DNA of 64,000 bases from Fundidesulfovibrio putealis DSM 16056 (GTDB lineage: Bacteria; Desulfobacterota; Desulfovibrionia; Desulfovibrionales; Desulfovibrionaceae), in contig NZ_AUBQ01000005.1 in the NCBI RefSeq assembly GCF_000429325.1, positions 1 to 64,000 of the forward strand, written 5' to 3'. The position numbers and the translations under genes are program-made. Below the pieces are notes generated by a model that had not been told where the DNA came from, searched no databases, and saw nothing but the letters and a program-made list of their open reading frames with translations. This document shows positions 1-8,085 of the stretch, piece after piece; within the stretch, counting starts at the first letter, position 1, and the number at the start of each line of letters is the position of its first letter.

Positions 1-1
1 A

Positions 2-283
2 GTAGCCCTGGCGGACTGGGCGGAACAACGTGGTGTGGTGTTGGAATTCATCCAGCCCGGCAAGCCAACGCAGAACTCGTACATCGAGAGATTCAACCGC
101 ACCTTCAGACACGAGGTGCTGGATTTCTACGTGTTCAGCAGGCTGAGCGAAGTCAGGGAGATCGTGGAGGACTGGGTGAAGCAGTACAATGAACAGAGGC
201 CCCATGAGTCGCTCGGAGATCTCACGCCCTCCGAGTACCTCGTCTTCAACTCACCGGAGGTCTCAACTTTCGACTGGCACTAA
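2..283 (+). CDS. IS3-family transposase, C-terminal part (runs off left edge)
   Basis: The reading frame is already open at base 2, so this is the 3' part of a gene that begins outside the window. It encodes the end of a DDE (rve) integrase core. The motif QPGKPTQNSYIERFNRTFR followed by YNEQRPHESLGDLTPSEYL is the classic end of IS3-family OrfB transposases, with the catalytic Glu of the DDE triad in YIERFN. The element probably ends a few bases past the stop, near 299, at GGGGAGGTTTACA, because IS3 elements end in CA. A diverged copy of this same IS end lies alone, inverted, at 29721-29774. Family assignment is firm. Whether the element is intact cannot be seen. Confidence 0.9.
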   Translation, partial: VALADWAEQRGVVLEFIQPGKPTQNSYIERFNRTFRHEVLDFYVFSRLSEVREIVEDWVKQYNEQRPHESLGDLTPSEYLVFNSPEVSTFDWH

Positions 284-299
284 CCAGGGGAGGTTTACA
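251..299 (+). repeat. Right end of the IS3-type element
   Basis: The last coding bases plus about 16 bases past the stop end in TTTACA, a plausible IS3-family terminal inverted repeat. The boundary is supported because the same stretch recurs, inverted and about 90% identical (5 mismatches in 52), at 29721-29774, and that similarity starts exactly at this inferred tip. The left end is outside the window, so the repeat pair cannot be checked directly. Confidence 0.65.
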
Positions 300-1038
300 C
301 GATTATGTTCTGGATGCTCCTGAATGACCGTGACGAAGACCGAGGGAAGTGAATTTCAGTGCCGACTTGTGCGGACTATTTGCTGGGATAAATAGTAATG
401 AAATTCATGGCTGCGTTTCGTAAGGAAACATCGTGAAGTGTGCAAGAAGATATTGATTTGAATTTGGCGCGCAAAAATCAAGATTGATATCTATTACAAA
501 ATCAATTTCAAACAAAAAACTTTAAGCACACATCACGAAACCGCCGGATGCGGGAAAACCGCTTGTCCGGAAGTAACTGGGCGCTGGTGCCGGTGACGGA
601 CATCTTCGACCCCACACGAGCAGCTCTGGCAGGAGCGGAGTAAATCCAAACCTGTTGGGGCTGTTAGTCCTGTATATGAAGGAGATCGGCTGCATTTGCG
701 GCTGGTCTCCTCTTTTTACGTCAACTTAATGCATTATTTCAGACATTTGAATGTCTTCAGGGTCCGGCATCAGCGTCCCGGGGAGACCTTGCCCCATATC
801 TGCCCCCAGACCAATCTTAGGGGGGGTGCGAGGGGTTTCCCTTCCCCGTGACCTTGGGGGCGTCCTAGGGCAAATATGGACCAAAGACTGTTTTTACACA
901 GAAAATCAACTGCTTATGCTGATGACTTTCTTCGTTTATTCGTTCTTTCGCGCGATTTTACGCAATAAATTGAACTTTCAGCGCGATAATAGAGAAATAT
1001 CATCATTAGATTCAAATCTTCATAACATGGAGTGTAAC
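300..1038. other. Gene-poor AT-rich stretch between IS end and first island gene
   Basis: No convincing gene is seen. A compact hairpin lies at about 542-570 (CCGGA...TCCGG around GCGG...CCGC). It resembles small stem-loops near group II intron remnants, but no reverse transcriptase is present, so this is only a possibility. A strong terminator hairpin is at 681-717. Base composition is clearly lower in GC than the right half of the window, as expected for island flanks. Confidence 0.5.
681..717 (+). terminator. Rho-independent terminator (orphan)
   Basis: A 13-bp stem (681-693 with 698-710, including some G-U pairs) with the tetraloop ATTT is followed by TCTTTTT. No intact gene lies just upstream, so it probably belonged to a gene disrupted during island or IS rearrangement. 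Confidence 0.75.
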
Positions 1039-1404
1039 ATGGGCAAGAGAAAGAACACTGAAGACGGTGAAGGATCAACAGGGATTCCAGAGTCTCGTTA
1101 CGATGCAAGAGCGCTTCGTCATCTCATAAACGCTGGAGACAGCGCGAGCGAGATCATGGAGAAGCTTTCCATCAAACACAAGCAGACTTTGCGTCAGCAC
1201 GTTTTGAAGCTTATCAATGATGATAAGCAATTCTACGAAGTGCGTGGCTTGTACATGAAGACGTCATCGAGGCCGAAGGTCAAGAAGAATGGAGTCCTGT
1301 GCATCAACCTGAAGGGAGTTAAGTTCGATGGCCGAGAGGTTGTCGAAGGCGATGAGTTCGTGGTGAACATCGAAGATGATCACATCATGCTTCGGATGTC
1401 GTGA
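1039..1404 (+). CDS. Small putative DNA-binding protein (HTH-like plus AbrB-like tail)
   Basis: A 121-residue protein, start chosen at ATG 1039 because TGGAGT sits about 5 bases upstream. The frame stays open to 751, but that upstream stretch is low-complexity and unlikely to be coding. Residues about 18-65 (DARALRHLINAG...SIKHKQTLRQHVLKLI) are helical and look like a winged or helix-turn-helix unit. The C-terminus (GREVVEGDEFVVNIEDDHI) has the short-strand pattern of a SpoVT/AbrB-type beta barrel. It sits in front of the recombinase genes and is followed by its own terminator, so a role in controlling island genes is plausible. That role is inferred; no family was firmly recognised. Confidence 0.6.
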   Translation: MGKRKNTEDGEGSTGIPESRYDARALRHLINAGDSASEIMEKLSIKHKQTLRQHVLKLINDDKQFYEVRGLYMKTSSRPKVKKNGVLCINLKGVKFDGREVVEGDEFVVNIEDDHIMLRMS

Positions 1405-1420
1405 TGATTTGAATAGTGAC

Positions 1421-1453
1421 GGGGTACGTTTAATCACGTGCCCCTTTTCTTTT
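1421..1453 (+). terminator. Rho-independent terminator
   Basis: A 9-bp stem GGGGTACGT / ACGTGCCCC (one G-U pair) with loop TTAATC is followed by TTTTCTTTT. It ends the small gene at 1039-1404. Confidence 0.85.
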
Positions 1454-1512
1454 GCAAGTGATGTTTCGCGACTTTCATATTCATCATTTTCATAGAGAAA
1501 TCATCATAACAG

Positions 1513-1638
1513 GAAAGTACGTTTTTACATAAAAACGTGCATTCAGAATTATTGAGGCTGCTAGTCCACGTATTTCAACGAGTTAACTGCCGAGCCCGTG
1601 TTGGGCAGGCAGGCGGAGCTGTTTTGAAAGTACGTTTT
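1513..1638. repeat. 13-bp direct repeats and hairpin upstream of recombinase
   Basis: GAAAGTACGTTTT occurs at 1513-1525 and again at 1626-1638. The first copy also forms an inverted repeat (ACGTTTTTA/TAAAAACGT, 1520-1538). The pair sits just upstream of the recombinase at 1675. Such repeats could be operator or recombinase arm sites, but nothing in the sequence proves this. Confidence 0.5.
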
Positions 1639-1674
1639 CGGTAGTTTTACCAATAGAAACATTCTTCGGAGGTC

Positions 1675-2235
1675 ATGATGAAGGTCGAACCATTCATAGA
1701 CTTGAAGGACGTGAAGAGCATCAGGAAGTTGCTCAAGGACAATCCGCGAGATCGGTTGCTCTTCATCATGGGAATCAATTCAGGGTTGCGAGTTCAAGAC
1801 CTACTTGAACTCAAAGTCGCAGACGTCCTTGGCGTGAAGGTCGGAGACCGGATCACCGTGAAGGAGAAGAAGACCGGCAAGGAGAATGTCCTGATAATCA
1901 ACAAGGAGATCATGGACGCTATCACCGGCTACGTGGCCGCAGTGGCTCCAGAGCCTGAACACTACCTGTTCAAGTCCCGCAAAGGGAAGAACTACCCGCT
2001 CACGACCTTTGCGGTCACCAAGGCTGTGAAGACCTGGGCGGCGGCGCTGAACCTCAAGGGCAACTTCGGCGCGCATACCCTTCGGAAGACGTGGTGCTAT
2101 CACCAGCGCAAGACCTTCGGGGTGTCGTGGGAGGTCATCGCGAAGCGGTTGAACCATTCCAGTCCGGCCATTACCCGGCGCTACCTCGGAATCCAAGAGG
2201 AAGAAGTAGAGGAAATTCTGATGAATACCATCTAG
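1675..2235 (+). CDS. Short tyrosine recombinase (catalytic domain only)
   Basis: This 186-residue protein consists almost entirely of the catalytic domain of a tyrosine recombinase. Arg in NSGLRVQDLLELKVADV, the HTLRKTWCYH block (H-x-x-R), the His in LNHSSPAITRRYLG and the nucleophilic Tyr in RRYLG are all present. The N-terminal core-binding domain of phage integrases is missing, so it resembles the small single-domain recombinases of plasmids and islands. RBS GGAGG lies 5 bases before the first ATG; a second ATG follows directly. It is followed by a terminator and, 380 bases on, by a full-length integrase. It may invert or excise a segment of the island, or act with the larger integrase; the substrate is unknown. 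Confidence 0.85.
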   Translation: MMKVEPFIDLKDVKSIRKLLKDNPRDRLLFIMGINSGLRVQDLLELKVADVLGVKVGDRITVKEKKTGKENVLIINKEIMDAITGYVAAVAPEPEHYLFKSRKGKNYPLTTFAVTKAVKTWAAALNLKGNFGAHTLRKTWCYHQRKTFGVSWEVIAKRLNHSSPAITRRYLGIQEEEVEEILMNTI

Positions 2236-2238
2236 TCC

Positions 2239-2263
2239 AAGGGCCGCGAGGCCCTTTTCTTTG
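2239..2263 (+). terminator. Rho-independent terminator
   Basis: AAGGGCC / GGCCCTT (7 bp) with a GCGA tetraloop runs into TTTTCTTT directly after the short recombinase stop. Confidence 0.85.
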
Positions 2264-2383
2264 CTGATCGCTTGACGAAGTGGGCGGCAAGAACTAGAAA
2301 GATATCACCTTCCGATTGGCCGACGTGGCCGCCAGATTACCCCCGCATTAGAAGCCATATTGTAAACCCTACTGGGGATTTAT

Positions 2384-2602
2384 ATGGTTTTTTCTTCGTT
2401 CCTGACGACGGCCCAGGCTGCCGCTTACCTCGGCTATGGCCTCCGCGCCTTTCGCGACCTCCACAAGAGGTATTTCATCCCGACCTATGGCCCTCGGCGT
2501 AACCGCTTTCGCCGGGAGGACCTGGACCTGTTCATGTCCAGCCCCGTGATTTTTCTGGACAAGCCGGTGACTATCCGGCGGGCCAGAAAGTTCATTTCTT
2601 AG
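2384..2602 (+). CDS. Excisionase-like HTH protein
   Basis: A 72-residue protein starting with FLTTAQAAAYLGYGLRAFRDL, the usual beginning of MerR-type HTH_17/excisionase-family DNA-binding proteins, followed by the wing region (FIPTYGPRRNRFRREDLDLF). These proteins bind attachment sites and direct integrases toward excision. It lies 14 bases before the integrase start and is probably cotranscribed with it, the usual xis-int arrangement. GGGG at about 2371 may be the RBS. Assignment to the family is good; a real excision function is inferred from the neighbour. Confidence 0.75.
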   Translation: MVFSSFLTTAQAAAYLGYGLRAFRDLHKRYFIPTYGPRRNRFRREDLDLFMSSPVIFLDKPVTIRRARKFIS

Positions 2603-2616
2603 AGAGGGGGTGTGGC

Positions 2617-3639
2617 ATGGTGCGGTGCAAGGGACACAGCTGGTTCTGTCGGTGGCGCGAGAACGGAGTTCAGCGCCAGAAACACTTTGGCACGGGGCCA
2701 GAGGCGAAGATGAAGGCTGAGCTTTACGACGCCGAGATCAAACTCGCCAAGAAGCGCGGCCAGAGCGTTTCGGAGAACAAGCCCAGGACCGGTCTCTACT
2801 TCGACGAACTGGGGCAACTCTATGTAGAGCAGCTTCGTGCCTCCGGGCGGTCGACCGGGCACATTCGGAACATGGTCACGCTCCTGAACGGCATCTACGT
2901 TCCAGGCCTTCCGGATAAGCCCGTGGCCGAGTTCTCCTTCGAGGACGTCCTGTCCTTCGCGGGCCGCTTCGAAGGCAAGGCTCAGAGCACCAAGAACAGA
3001 TATATGGACTACCTCAACGCCATTCTCAACTTCGGGGTGTCAGCCAAGTTGATCCCGGCGAACCCCATGTCTGGCTGGAAGAAGCCTCGGGAAGCGAAGC
3101 GGGATGTCCAGCTCACAGTTGAGGACCTTGGCCGGATCATCGCTGCCGCCGAACCCCATCTTGCCTTGGCTCTGGACGTGGCTTTCAACACCGGTGTCCG
3201 GACCGGCGAGAGCGAACTTCTGGCCCTGAAATGGAGCCAGGTCGACTTCGTCCAAGGGGAGATCAAGGTGTACGCACCCAAGACCAGGACCTGGAGGGTC
3301 ATCCCTTTGAAGCCGGAGTTCCTGGAGCGGCTGAAGAACATGAAGGCCGAGGCCGCGACGGCCTTCGTGATCGAATTCAAGAGCCGTCCCGTGAAGTCCT
3401 TGCGGAGGTCCTTCAAGACCGCGTGTGACAAGGCCGGGATAGATTATCCCGTGCGATTCTATGATGTGCGTCACTTATACTGCACGACACTGTTGAACAA
3501 CGGCGCGGATTTGGCTGCTGTTAGTAAACTTATGGGGCATTCCACGATCAAGATGACCGCCGATTCCTACTACCATTACAGCCGTATTGAGCAGGCTCGT
3601 GCAGTGGGCCTCCTCCCGAACATTTCCAGACGGTCCTAA
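2617..3639 (+). CDS. Tyrosine-type site-specific integrase
   Basis: A 340-residue integrase. The N-terminus (residues 1-50, rich in basic and aromatic residues, CRWRENGVQRQKHFGTG) looks like an arm-binding AP2-type domain, followed by a SAM-like core-binding domain (about 65-155) and the catalytic domain (165-335). Catalytic residues seen: Arg in FNTGVRTGESELLALKW, the YDVRHLYCTTLL block (Tyr in place of the first His), His in LMGHSTIKMT and Tyr in TADSYYHY. The RBS is AGGGGGTG before ATG 2617. Together with the upstream xis-like gene this is the likely integration engine of the island whose far end lies at the tRNA-Ala remnant at 29499-29543. Confidence 0.9.
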   Translation: MVRCKGHSWFCRWRENGVQRQKHFGTGPEAKMKAELYDAEIKLAKKRGQSVSENKPRTGLYFDELGQLYVEQLRASGRSTGHIRNMVTLLNGIYVPGLPDKPVAEFSFEDVLSFAGRFEGKAQSTKNRYMDYLNAILNFGVSAKLIPANPMSGWKKPREAKRDVQLTVEDLGRIIAAAEPHLALALDVAFNTGVRTGESELLALKWSQVDFVQGEIKVYAPKTRTWRVIPLKPEFLERLKNMKAEAATAFVIEFKSRPVKSLRRSFKTACDKAGIDYPVRFYDVRHLYCTTLLNNGADLAAVSKLMGHSTIKMTADSYYHYSRIEQARAVGLLPNISRRS

Positions 3640-3649
3640 GGAGGACGCC

Positions 3650-4135
3650 ATGCTTAACTGGGAGTTTTACACCGGAAGTACTCGCGCAAAGAAGGCTGCT
3701 GAGCTTGTCATGACGATCAGCAAGGGTGGAATTATCTACCTTGGAAAGGGGCCTCTGGAGCAGTTCGGCATCTCACCGGGGTATATCATGATGGGCATCA
3801 GCAAGGAGGCGGGGACGATCGGGTTCAAGATGGTGGACAAGAGTGCTCCTGGCGCATTTGAACTCAAAGCTGTTATGTCTGATGGGGAGATGACTGCCTG
3901 TAACGCGTCGATATCGAGCTTCCTCAGGAGGCACGGCCTGAAGTTCTCCGCCGTCACCAAGTTCGCTCTCCACGAGGATCAGGCCAGCGGTGTTTACTAC
4001 GCCTACCTTGACTCCGGGGTTGCTGCTTCGCGCAAGCAGAAGTCCACGGCCTCCGACGAGGTCAAGAAGGTTCTTGATGCCAGTGCGGCTAGCCCCGAGT
4101 CCGACAACGAAGGGGCCGAGGAAGTCGGCGCGTAG
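3650..4135 (+). CDS. Unknown island protein with possible AbrB-like domain
   Basis: A 161-residue protein starting at ATG 3650, with AAGGAGG just upstream and only 10 bases after the integrase stop, so it is in the integrase operon. Residues 20-65 (ISKGGIIYLGKGPLEQFGIS...GTIGFKM) have alternating strands and Gly turns like AbrB/SpoVT barrels. The tail from about residue 125 is Ala/Ser/Glu-rich and probably disordered. I do not recognise a family. The last part of a paralogue, including its terminator, is preserved as a remnant at 25958-26077, so this gene type has been duplicated inside the island. Confidence 0.7.
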   Translation: MLNWEFYTGSTRAKKAAELVMTISKGGIIYLGKGPLEQFGISPGYIMMGISKEAGTIGFKMVDKSAPGAFELKAVMSDGEMTACNASISSFLRRHGLKFSAVTKFALHEDQASGVYYAYLDSGVAASRKQKSTASDEVKKVLDASAASPESDNEGAEEVGA

Positions 4136-4159
4136 GACGCTTGGCAGGGTATCCGTAAC

Positions 4160-4195
4160 CGGGGCCGGGGGGGAACCTCCGGCCCTTTCTTTTTC
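4160..4195 (+). terminator. Rho-independent terminator
   Basis: Stem GGGCCGG / CCGGCCC (4162-4168 with 4179-4185) followed by TTTCTTTTT, ending the integrase-unknown operon. Closely similar hairpins recur at 7712-7742 and 26044-26077. Confidence 0.85.
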
Positions 4196-4353
4196 CGCTG
4201 GCTGGCACCGGAAGTTGTATTCATAAATACTATGTCATGGTTTTCTGGGTGTTTGGCCAAGTAGCCTCACATTGTTTGGGGGAAATTGTCTTGAGCCATT
4301 GCCATAATTGGGCGGCCTTGGTATTTGAATGACCAATCAGTCAAGGATGGGTT

Positions 4354-4974
4354 ATGGCAGAGCACACTGTCGAGAACATCATTGAAGCAGCTACCGCCCT
4401 TTTCGCTCGGCGTGGGGCCGAGGGCGTCACTGTGCTTGATATCGCCAAGCGGTGTAATGTTGCGTCCGGCACGGTGATCTATCACTTTAAGTCCAAGGAC
4501 AACTTGCTGTTCATGGTCTCACGCAACATATTCGTGAGGCTACACCGTGACGCCCAGCAAGCAATGCTTCAAACGTGTACTCCCCTCGAAGCCATTCATG
4601 CATTCATTGATGCGTTCTTCTCTTTGGCGGATCAGAACCGTGACTGCGTCGTTTTCCTCGCGAGATTCGATCCGTTCACCCGGCTCGACCTCGGCTGTTT
4701 TCCCAATACAGACCTGCTCATGCTCAAGGAACAGTATCTTGGATTGTTTGAGAACTGCGTGAAGACGGGAGTCGCCGAGCGGAGTTTCAATCCTGTGGAT
4801 CCAAGCACACTTCGAATGTTGATATGGGCGACATTACAAGGACTCTGCCATAAGTATTGCCAGATTTCTTCGCTCCAGGATCTCTCCCAGGAGTTGAAGC
4901 GCATGATCACGTTTAGACTGACGGGTTCACTGGGTGGTGCGCAGTTCTGCCCCCCGAGTGCAGGAACACTTTAA
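4354..4974 (+). CDS. TetR/AcrR-family transcriptional regulator
   Basis: A 206-residue protein. The N-terminal 50 residues are a standard Tet[30 protein letters not shown], then the recognition part [17 protein letters not shown]. The remaining ligand-binding region is helical and unrecognised. RBS-like AAGGATG lies upstream of ATG 4354. It ends 14 bases before the chemoreceptor at 4989 and could be cotranscribed with it, which is unusual for TetR proteins and suggests it tunes expression of the chemoreceptor/CheW unit or another island gene. Confidence 0.85.
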   Translation: MAEHTVENIIEAATALFARRGAEGVTVLDIAKRCNVASGTVIYHFKSKDNLLFMVSRNIFVRLHRDAQQAMLQTCTPLEAIHAFIDAFFSLADQNRDCVVFLARFDPFTRLDLGCFPNTDLLMLKEQYLGLFENCVKTGVAERSFNPVDPSTLRMLIWATLQGLCHKYCQISSLQDLSQELKRMITFRLTGSLGGAQFCPPSAGTL

Positions 4975-4988
4975 CCAAGGGTGTTGCG

Positions 4989-7037
4989 ATGAAAAACTTG
5001 AAGCTTGGAATGAAGATCGGCCTTGGCTTTGGTATTCTCATCCTAATTGCAGCACTGCTTGGTGGCATGGCCATGGTGAACATGCTCTCCGTAGGTACTC
5101 AAGCAGAACGCCTGGCCCAGGAGATCGCCCCCGAGGTGGCCATCGCCAACGAGGTGGAGCGAAGCGCCCTGCACACCATGTACGCCATGCGGGGCTACGC
5201 CTACACCGGCGACGAAAGTTTCTACTCGCAGGCGAGCAAGGAATTGGCCGACGTGGAAAAGGCCCTGCAGCAGGCGAGGGATCTGTACCAGAAGCATCCG
5301 AGGCTCGTGAAGCTCAAGGACAACGTGGAGAAGGCCACCGCCGCCGTGGCCGAGTACAAGAAATTGGCCCAACAGACCCATGACCTGGAAAAGGCCATCG
5401 ACGAGAACCGGAAGGCCATGGATTCCGGCGCCCAGGCCTTCATGAAGAATTCCTACGAGTACATTGAATCGCAAAACAAGGCCCTGCGCGATCTGCTTGT
5501 CCAGCCCAACGTCGAGTCCGCCAAGGTCAAGGACCGCACGGACAAGATCGAATGGATGAACGACATCATCGACGCGGGCAACGCCATCCGGCTGGCCAAC
5601 TTCAGAGGCCAAACCCTGCGCGATATCAAGATCATCCAGGACGGAATGAAGAACTTCGAGACCGTCGCCGCCAGGGAGCAGGCCATCCGGCCCATCACTC
5701 GCCAGGAAGCCAACATACGGCAGCTCAATGAAATCCGCAAATCTGGCGACGCCTACCGGGAAGCCATGCAGTCATTCATCAAGAACTACCAGGCGATGGA
5801 GGAGACGGGGAAGAAGCGCGGTATAGCGGCCGAAGCGGTGCTCAAGGCCGCCGAGGAGACCTCGCAGTACGGCGTGAAGACCACCGAAGAGCTGACCGCC
5901 GAGGCGTCCCACAGCCTGTCTTCCTCATCCACGGTCATGGCCATCGGCCTTGTGGCGGCGCTGATCATCGGCGTGGTCGTAGCCATCTTCATCACCAAGG
6001 GCATCACCGGCCCGGTGATCAAGGGCGTCACCTTCGCGCAGCGCATGTCCGAGGGCGACATGACCCTGGACCTGGACGTGGACCAGAAGGACGAGATCGG
6101 CGTGCTGGCCGAGGCCCTTCGCGAGATGACCCGCCGCCTGAACGAGGTGATGGGCGAGGTGGTGGAAGGCGCCAACAACGTTGCCTCCGGGTCGCAGCAG
6201 CTCTCAGCCACCTCTGAGTCGCTCTCCCAGGGCGCCAGCGAGCAGGCCGCCAGCGTGGAGGAAGTCTCGTCCTCCATGGAGGAAATGGCCTCCAACATCC
6301 AGCAAAACGCCGATAACTCCGTGCAGACCGAGTCCATGGCCATGAAGGCCGCCAAGGATGCCGAAGAGGGCGGGCGCGCCGTCTCCCAGACCGTGGGGGC
6401 CATGAAGCAGATCGCGGAGAAGATCTCCATCATCGAGGAGATCGCCCGTCAGACCAACCTGCTGGCGCTGAACGCGGCCATCGAGGCTGCTCGCGCGGGC
6501 GAACACGGCAAGGGCTTCGCGGTGGTCGCAGCTGAGGTGCGCAAGCTGGCCGAGCGCTCTGGTCACGCGGCTGCGGAAATCTCGTCCTTGTCTTCCGAGT
6601 CAGTGGCCGTGGCAGAAAAGGCGGGCAGCATGCTCACAGCCATCGTGCCTGACATCAAGAAGACCGCCGAGTTGGTGCAGGAGATCGCAGCTGGTTCGCG
6701 GGAGCAAAATGCAGGAGCCGACCAGATTAACAAGGCCATCCAGCAACTCGACCAAGTCATCCAGCAGAACGCTTCCGCCTCGGAGGAAATGGCCTCCACC
6801 TCGGAAGAGCTCTCTAGCCAGGCCGAGCAGTTACTCTCCACAGTGAGCTTCTTCAGGCTCAAGGGCTCTCACGGAAGATCGCGACAAATGGCTCCCAAGG
6901 CCCTGCCACAGGGTGGCTCCTTCGCTTCTGCTCACTCTAATGCCAGACCTGCCCTCAAGAAGGCAGGAAAGACCGGTAAGGGAATTGCCCTGAACATGGG
7001 GACTGGGGATCATGAAGACGATTTCGAGAAATTCTAG
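4989..7037 (+). CDS. Methyl-accepting chemotaxis protein, large helical sensor domain
   Basis: A 682-residue transmembrane chemoreceptor. TM1 is at about 10-30 and TM2 at about 313-335. The long periplasmic part between them is all-helical ([17 protein letters not shown]... then coiled stretches), consistent with a helical bimodular (HBM/TarH-like) sensor. A HAMP follows, then a signalling domain whose hairpin tip [20 protein letters not shown] (about 484-503) is the canonical CheA/CheW-contact region. No CheR-docking pentapeptide is seen at the C-terminus. It lies 15 bases before a cheW gene, so the pair probably forms a dedicated receptor unit. Confidence 0.92.
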   Translation: MKNLKLGMKIGLGFGILILIAALLGGMAMVNMLSVGTQAERLAQEIAPEVAIANEVERSALHTMYAMRGYAYTGDESFYSQASKELADVEKALQQARDLYQKHPRLVKLKDNVEKATAAVAEYKKLAQQTHDLEKAIDENRKAMDSGAQAFMKNSYEYIESQNKALRDLLVQPNVESAKVKDRTDKIEWMNDIIDAGNAIRLANFRGQTLRDIKIIQDGMKNFETVAAREQAIRPITRQEANIRQLNEIRKSGDAYREAMQSFIKNYQAMEETGKKRGIAAEAVLKAAEETSQYGVKTTEELTAEASHSLSSSSTVMAIGLVAALIIGVVVAIFITKGITGPVIKGVTFAQRMSEGDMTLDLDVDQKDEIGVLAEALREMTRRLNEVMGEVVEGANNVASGSQQLSATSESLSQGASEQAASVEEVSSSMEEMASNIQQNADNSVQTESMAMKAAKDAEEGGRAVSQTVGAMKQIAEKISIIEEIARQTNLLALNAAIEAARAGEHGKGFAVVAAEVRKLAERSGHAAAEISSLSSESVAVAEKAGSMLTAIVPDIKKTAELVQEIAAGSREQNAGADQINKAIQQLDQVIQQNASASEEMASTSEELSSQAEQLLSTVSFFRLKGSHGRSRQMAPKALPQGGSFASAHSNARPALKKAGKTGKGIALNMGTGDHEDDFEKF

Positions 7038-7052
7038 CCCCGGGAGACGTCC

Positions 7053-7544
7053 ATGAGCGAAAGCACAAACCAATACTTGACCTTCACGCTGGGCGATGAG
7101 GTGTTCGCCCTGGACATCGCCTCGGTCCGCGAGGTTCTGGAATACACCACCATAACCAAGGTTCCGCGCACCCCGGAGGCCATCCGGGGGGTCATAAACC
7201 TGCGAGGACGCGCCGTGCCCGTGGTGGACGTTCGCCTGAAGTTCGGTATGCCCGAAACCCAGCGCACGGTGAACACCTGCATCATCATCGTGGAAGTGAG
7301 CCTGGGCGGGGAAGAAACCGTGCTCGGAGCCCTGGCCGATTCGGTGAAGGAAGTCATGGACATCGAACCTAAGGACATCGAGCCCGCGCCCAGGATGGGG
7401 ACCTCCATCCGCGCAGACTTCATTCAAGGGATCGGCAAACACGGGGATGACTTCATCATCCTTTTGGATATCGACAAGGTGTTCACTGAGGACGAGTTAA
7501 GCGTGGCCGAAGCAGTGGCAGAGGACTCCCAGGGCGCTGCCTGA
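7053..7544 (+). CDS. cheW: Chemotaxis coupling protein CheW
   Basis: A 163-residue CheW. The start YLTFTLGDEVFALDIASVRE, the central block IRGVINLRGRAVPVVDVR and the later ADFIQGIGKHGDDFIILLDI are the diagnostic segments of the family. It couples receptor hairpin tips to CheA. It directly follows the chemoreceptor at 4989-7037, with GGGAGA upstream of ATG 7053. No cheA, cheY, cheR or cheB is present in the window, so it must feed into a chemotaxis pathway encoded elsewhere. Confidence 0.93.
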   Translation: MSESTNQYLTFTLGDEVFALDIASVREVLEYTTITKVPRTPEAIRGVINLRGRAVPVVDVRLKFGMPETQRTVNTCIIIVEVSLGGEETVLGALADSVKEVMDIEPKDIEPAPRMGTSIRADFIQGIGKHGDDFIILLDIDKVFTEDELSVAEAVAEDSQGAA

Positions 7545-8085
7545 TGTGACTATGGGGCGGAGGACAGCGTGTTGCGTACCAATTCTTCCGACAGGCGCTC
7601 AAATGTTACTGTTTTTGCGTGTAACATTTCAGGGTACAACGCGGCTGATCATGTGGAAAGCGAATACTAAAGAAGGTGCAGCACAAGGCGTTCCGAAGCG
7701 TTAAGTTGGTAGGGCCGGGGGGAAACCTCCGGCCCGTTCAATTTGGTGGAATGAAGCGGATGACGTTGGACCGTCGACAGCTTTTGATACGTAAGCCGAT
7801 CTTGGGCTGTCAAGAAAGTTCAAGCTCTCGTTAGGTTTCTGCTTCCAGTTTGTCTGTCCTCGAGAATTCACATCAGCCGCGTTTGCTTTTTGGTTGTCCT
7901 AGAAAGAGAGCTGCTTGAATGTATGTTGATTTTATATTATAATTATGCCTCGAAAAGATTGCATATATGCATCCTGATTCCGATTTGTGTTGTGTAGATT
8001 GCGTTTACAATTTCCATTTTTGTGTTTGCCAATGTCAAGGTGTTTTAAATCAATCTATTTTTTATCTGGGTGAAGTGTGATGTAA
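7545..8085. other. Non-coding stretch between cheW and sensor kinase
   Basis: No gene is seen in 541 bases. It contains an inverted repeat AAATGTTAC/GTAACATTT (7601-7609 with 7621-7629), a terminator-like hairpin at 7712-7735, and then a strongly AT-rich stretch (about 7900-8080) that probably holds the promoter of the kinase gene at 8086. Confidence 0.6.
7712..7742 (+). terminator. Terminator-like hairpin
   Basis: GGGCCGG / CCGGCCC stem (7712-7718 with 7729-7735), near-identical to the terminators at 4162 and 26044, but with only a weak T-rich tail. It is about 165 bases past cheW, so it may be a moved copy of the island terminator. Confidence 0.6.

Noticed and set aside
534-575. Group II intron
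   Set aside because: Only a small hairpin resembling intron-associated stems is present; there is no reverse transcriptase or domain V that I can support.
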